Below, piece by piece: positions 63,405 to 64,000 of a stretch of 64,000 nt of DNA. Location of the stretch: NCBI RefSeq assembly GCF_001949145.1, contig NW_019091419.1:119610-183609 (forward strand), given 5' to 3'. This DNA comes from Acanthaster planci (lineage: Eukaryota; Echinodermata; Asteroidea; Valvatida; Acanthasteridae). Within the stretch, counting starts at the first letter, position 1. Each line of letters starts with the position of its first letter. The notes beneath the pieces were generated by a model that saw nothing but the letters and a program-made list of their open reading frames with translations, did not search any database and had not been told where the DNA came from. The translations under genes were made by a program, and so were the position numbers.

Positions 63405-64000
63405 CTCAAGGAGTGACACTTTTCTTTAATAACAAAGTAACAAGAACATTACTGAATACAGAAAATGAACAGATTTTCTTCAAACTGCACCTTTGAAGAG
63501 GAAGCAAAATTGGAAAAACTGTAATTTGAATTTGTAGCTTGATTTCAGCCTTATACAGGGAGAACATAAACACTGCAGGGACGTGAGTAAAGTATTTAAT
63601 CCAAGTTAATTTCTGAAATAGTCCACAAAATGTTGAGGCACAGTTCAAGTCAAAATACAAATCTAACAAAGCGTTTAATTACAAGTCAATTTTCAACTTT
63701 GACGTCCTCTCGGCAACTAATCCTATTCTATATCTGACGTCTAACTCATCAAAATGTACTTTCCTCTTTGATACTTTTATAGGTTCATTACCTAGTGGAT
63801 GTGCGGACTGGTTAGCTACAGAAAGAGAAGACCTGCCCAGACTCAGAAGAGTTTTTACAATTGAAATGAAACACTTCCAGTGCAAATGCACGTAAAGTTT
63901 TGACCGCAAGCATGTGGCTATGGGTGTTATTTACGTACACGGCACAAAACACTGCTTTGAGTGGCGAAGCCAATTTGTCTTCTGTGCTCCATTCAGCGTT
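63405..64000. other. Right edge, no exon assigned
   Basis: This should be intron or upstream sequence of the minus-strand coiled-coil gene. A 24-bp candidate exon on the minus strand near 63793-63816 has good splice signals but does not keep the reading frame. Nothing else is supported. Confidence 0.4.

Noticed and set aside
63793-63816. 24-bp microexon candidate on the minus strand with CTGTAG acceptor and GTAATG donor
   Set aside because: In the phase required by the next exon (63404-63337) it contains a stop (TAG), so it cannot join the gene model.
1-64000. Bacterial-type features such as operons, CRISPR arrays or attachment sites
   Set aside because: The window is spliced eukaryotic DNA; no direct-repeat/spacer array or ribosome binding sites are present.

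Overview
The window is eukaryotic nuclear DNA from an animal. It holds four spliced protein-coding genes with GT-AG introns, long non-coding stretches and many short non-autonomous transposable elements. Two assembly gaps are present (runs of N at 19048-19389 and 59243-59469). Frequent words such as TACATGTA and TAGGCCTA, the relict transposons, and two genes with clear human counterparts suggest an invertebrate deuterostome, most likely an echinoderm. That species guess is inference from sequence texture.

Layout: (1) 1-4251, plus strand: the last eight exons of APPBP2, a TPR protein and CUL2 ubiquitin-ligase substrate receptor; its 5' part lies left of the window. (2) 4252-9718: 3' flanks of two convergent genes, beginning with an array of about 130-bp decayed repeats that seems to include the end of the APPBP2 coding sequence. 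(3) 9719-23052, minus strand: a complete 12-exon FBXO21 gene encoding 603 residues (F-box, transglutaminase-like and YccV/HspQ-like regions). Its introns carry a hAT-like element, a piggyBac-like element, a 23-bp minisatellite, tRNA-derived SINEs, a gapped minisatellite and a large inverted repeat. (4) 23053-30359: intergenic, with a small palindrome just upstream of FBXO21. (5) 30360-46492, plus strand: a nine-coding-exon gene for a 1033-residue docking protein. It has N-terminal ITIM-like tyrosines, a long disordered body with pYxN (Grb2-type) motifs, a Gln/His hexapeptide repeat, a basic stretch and a C-terminal SH2 domain. I do not recognise a vertebrate orthologue, so it is the best candidate for something undescribed. 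(6) 46493-57216: intergenic, no gene recognised. (7) 57217-63404, minus strand: the last six coding exons of an unrecognised, mostly disordered protein ending in a coiled coil; its 5' end was not found.

The genes do not form an operon or an obvious pathway. APPBP2 and FBXO21 are both substrate receptors of cullin-RING ubiquitin ligases and are transcribed toward each other, but nothing here shows a functional link. The exon models rest on splice signals, continuous reading phase and, for the first two genes, similarity to the human proteins as I know them. No alignment or transcript search was run.
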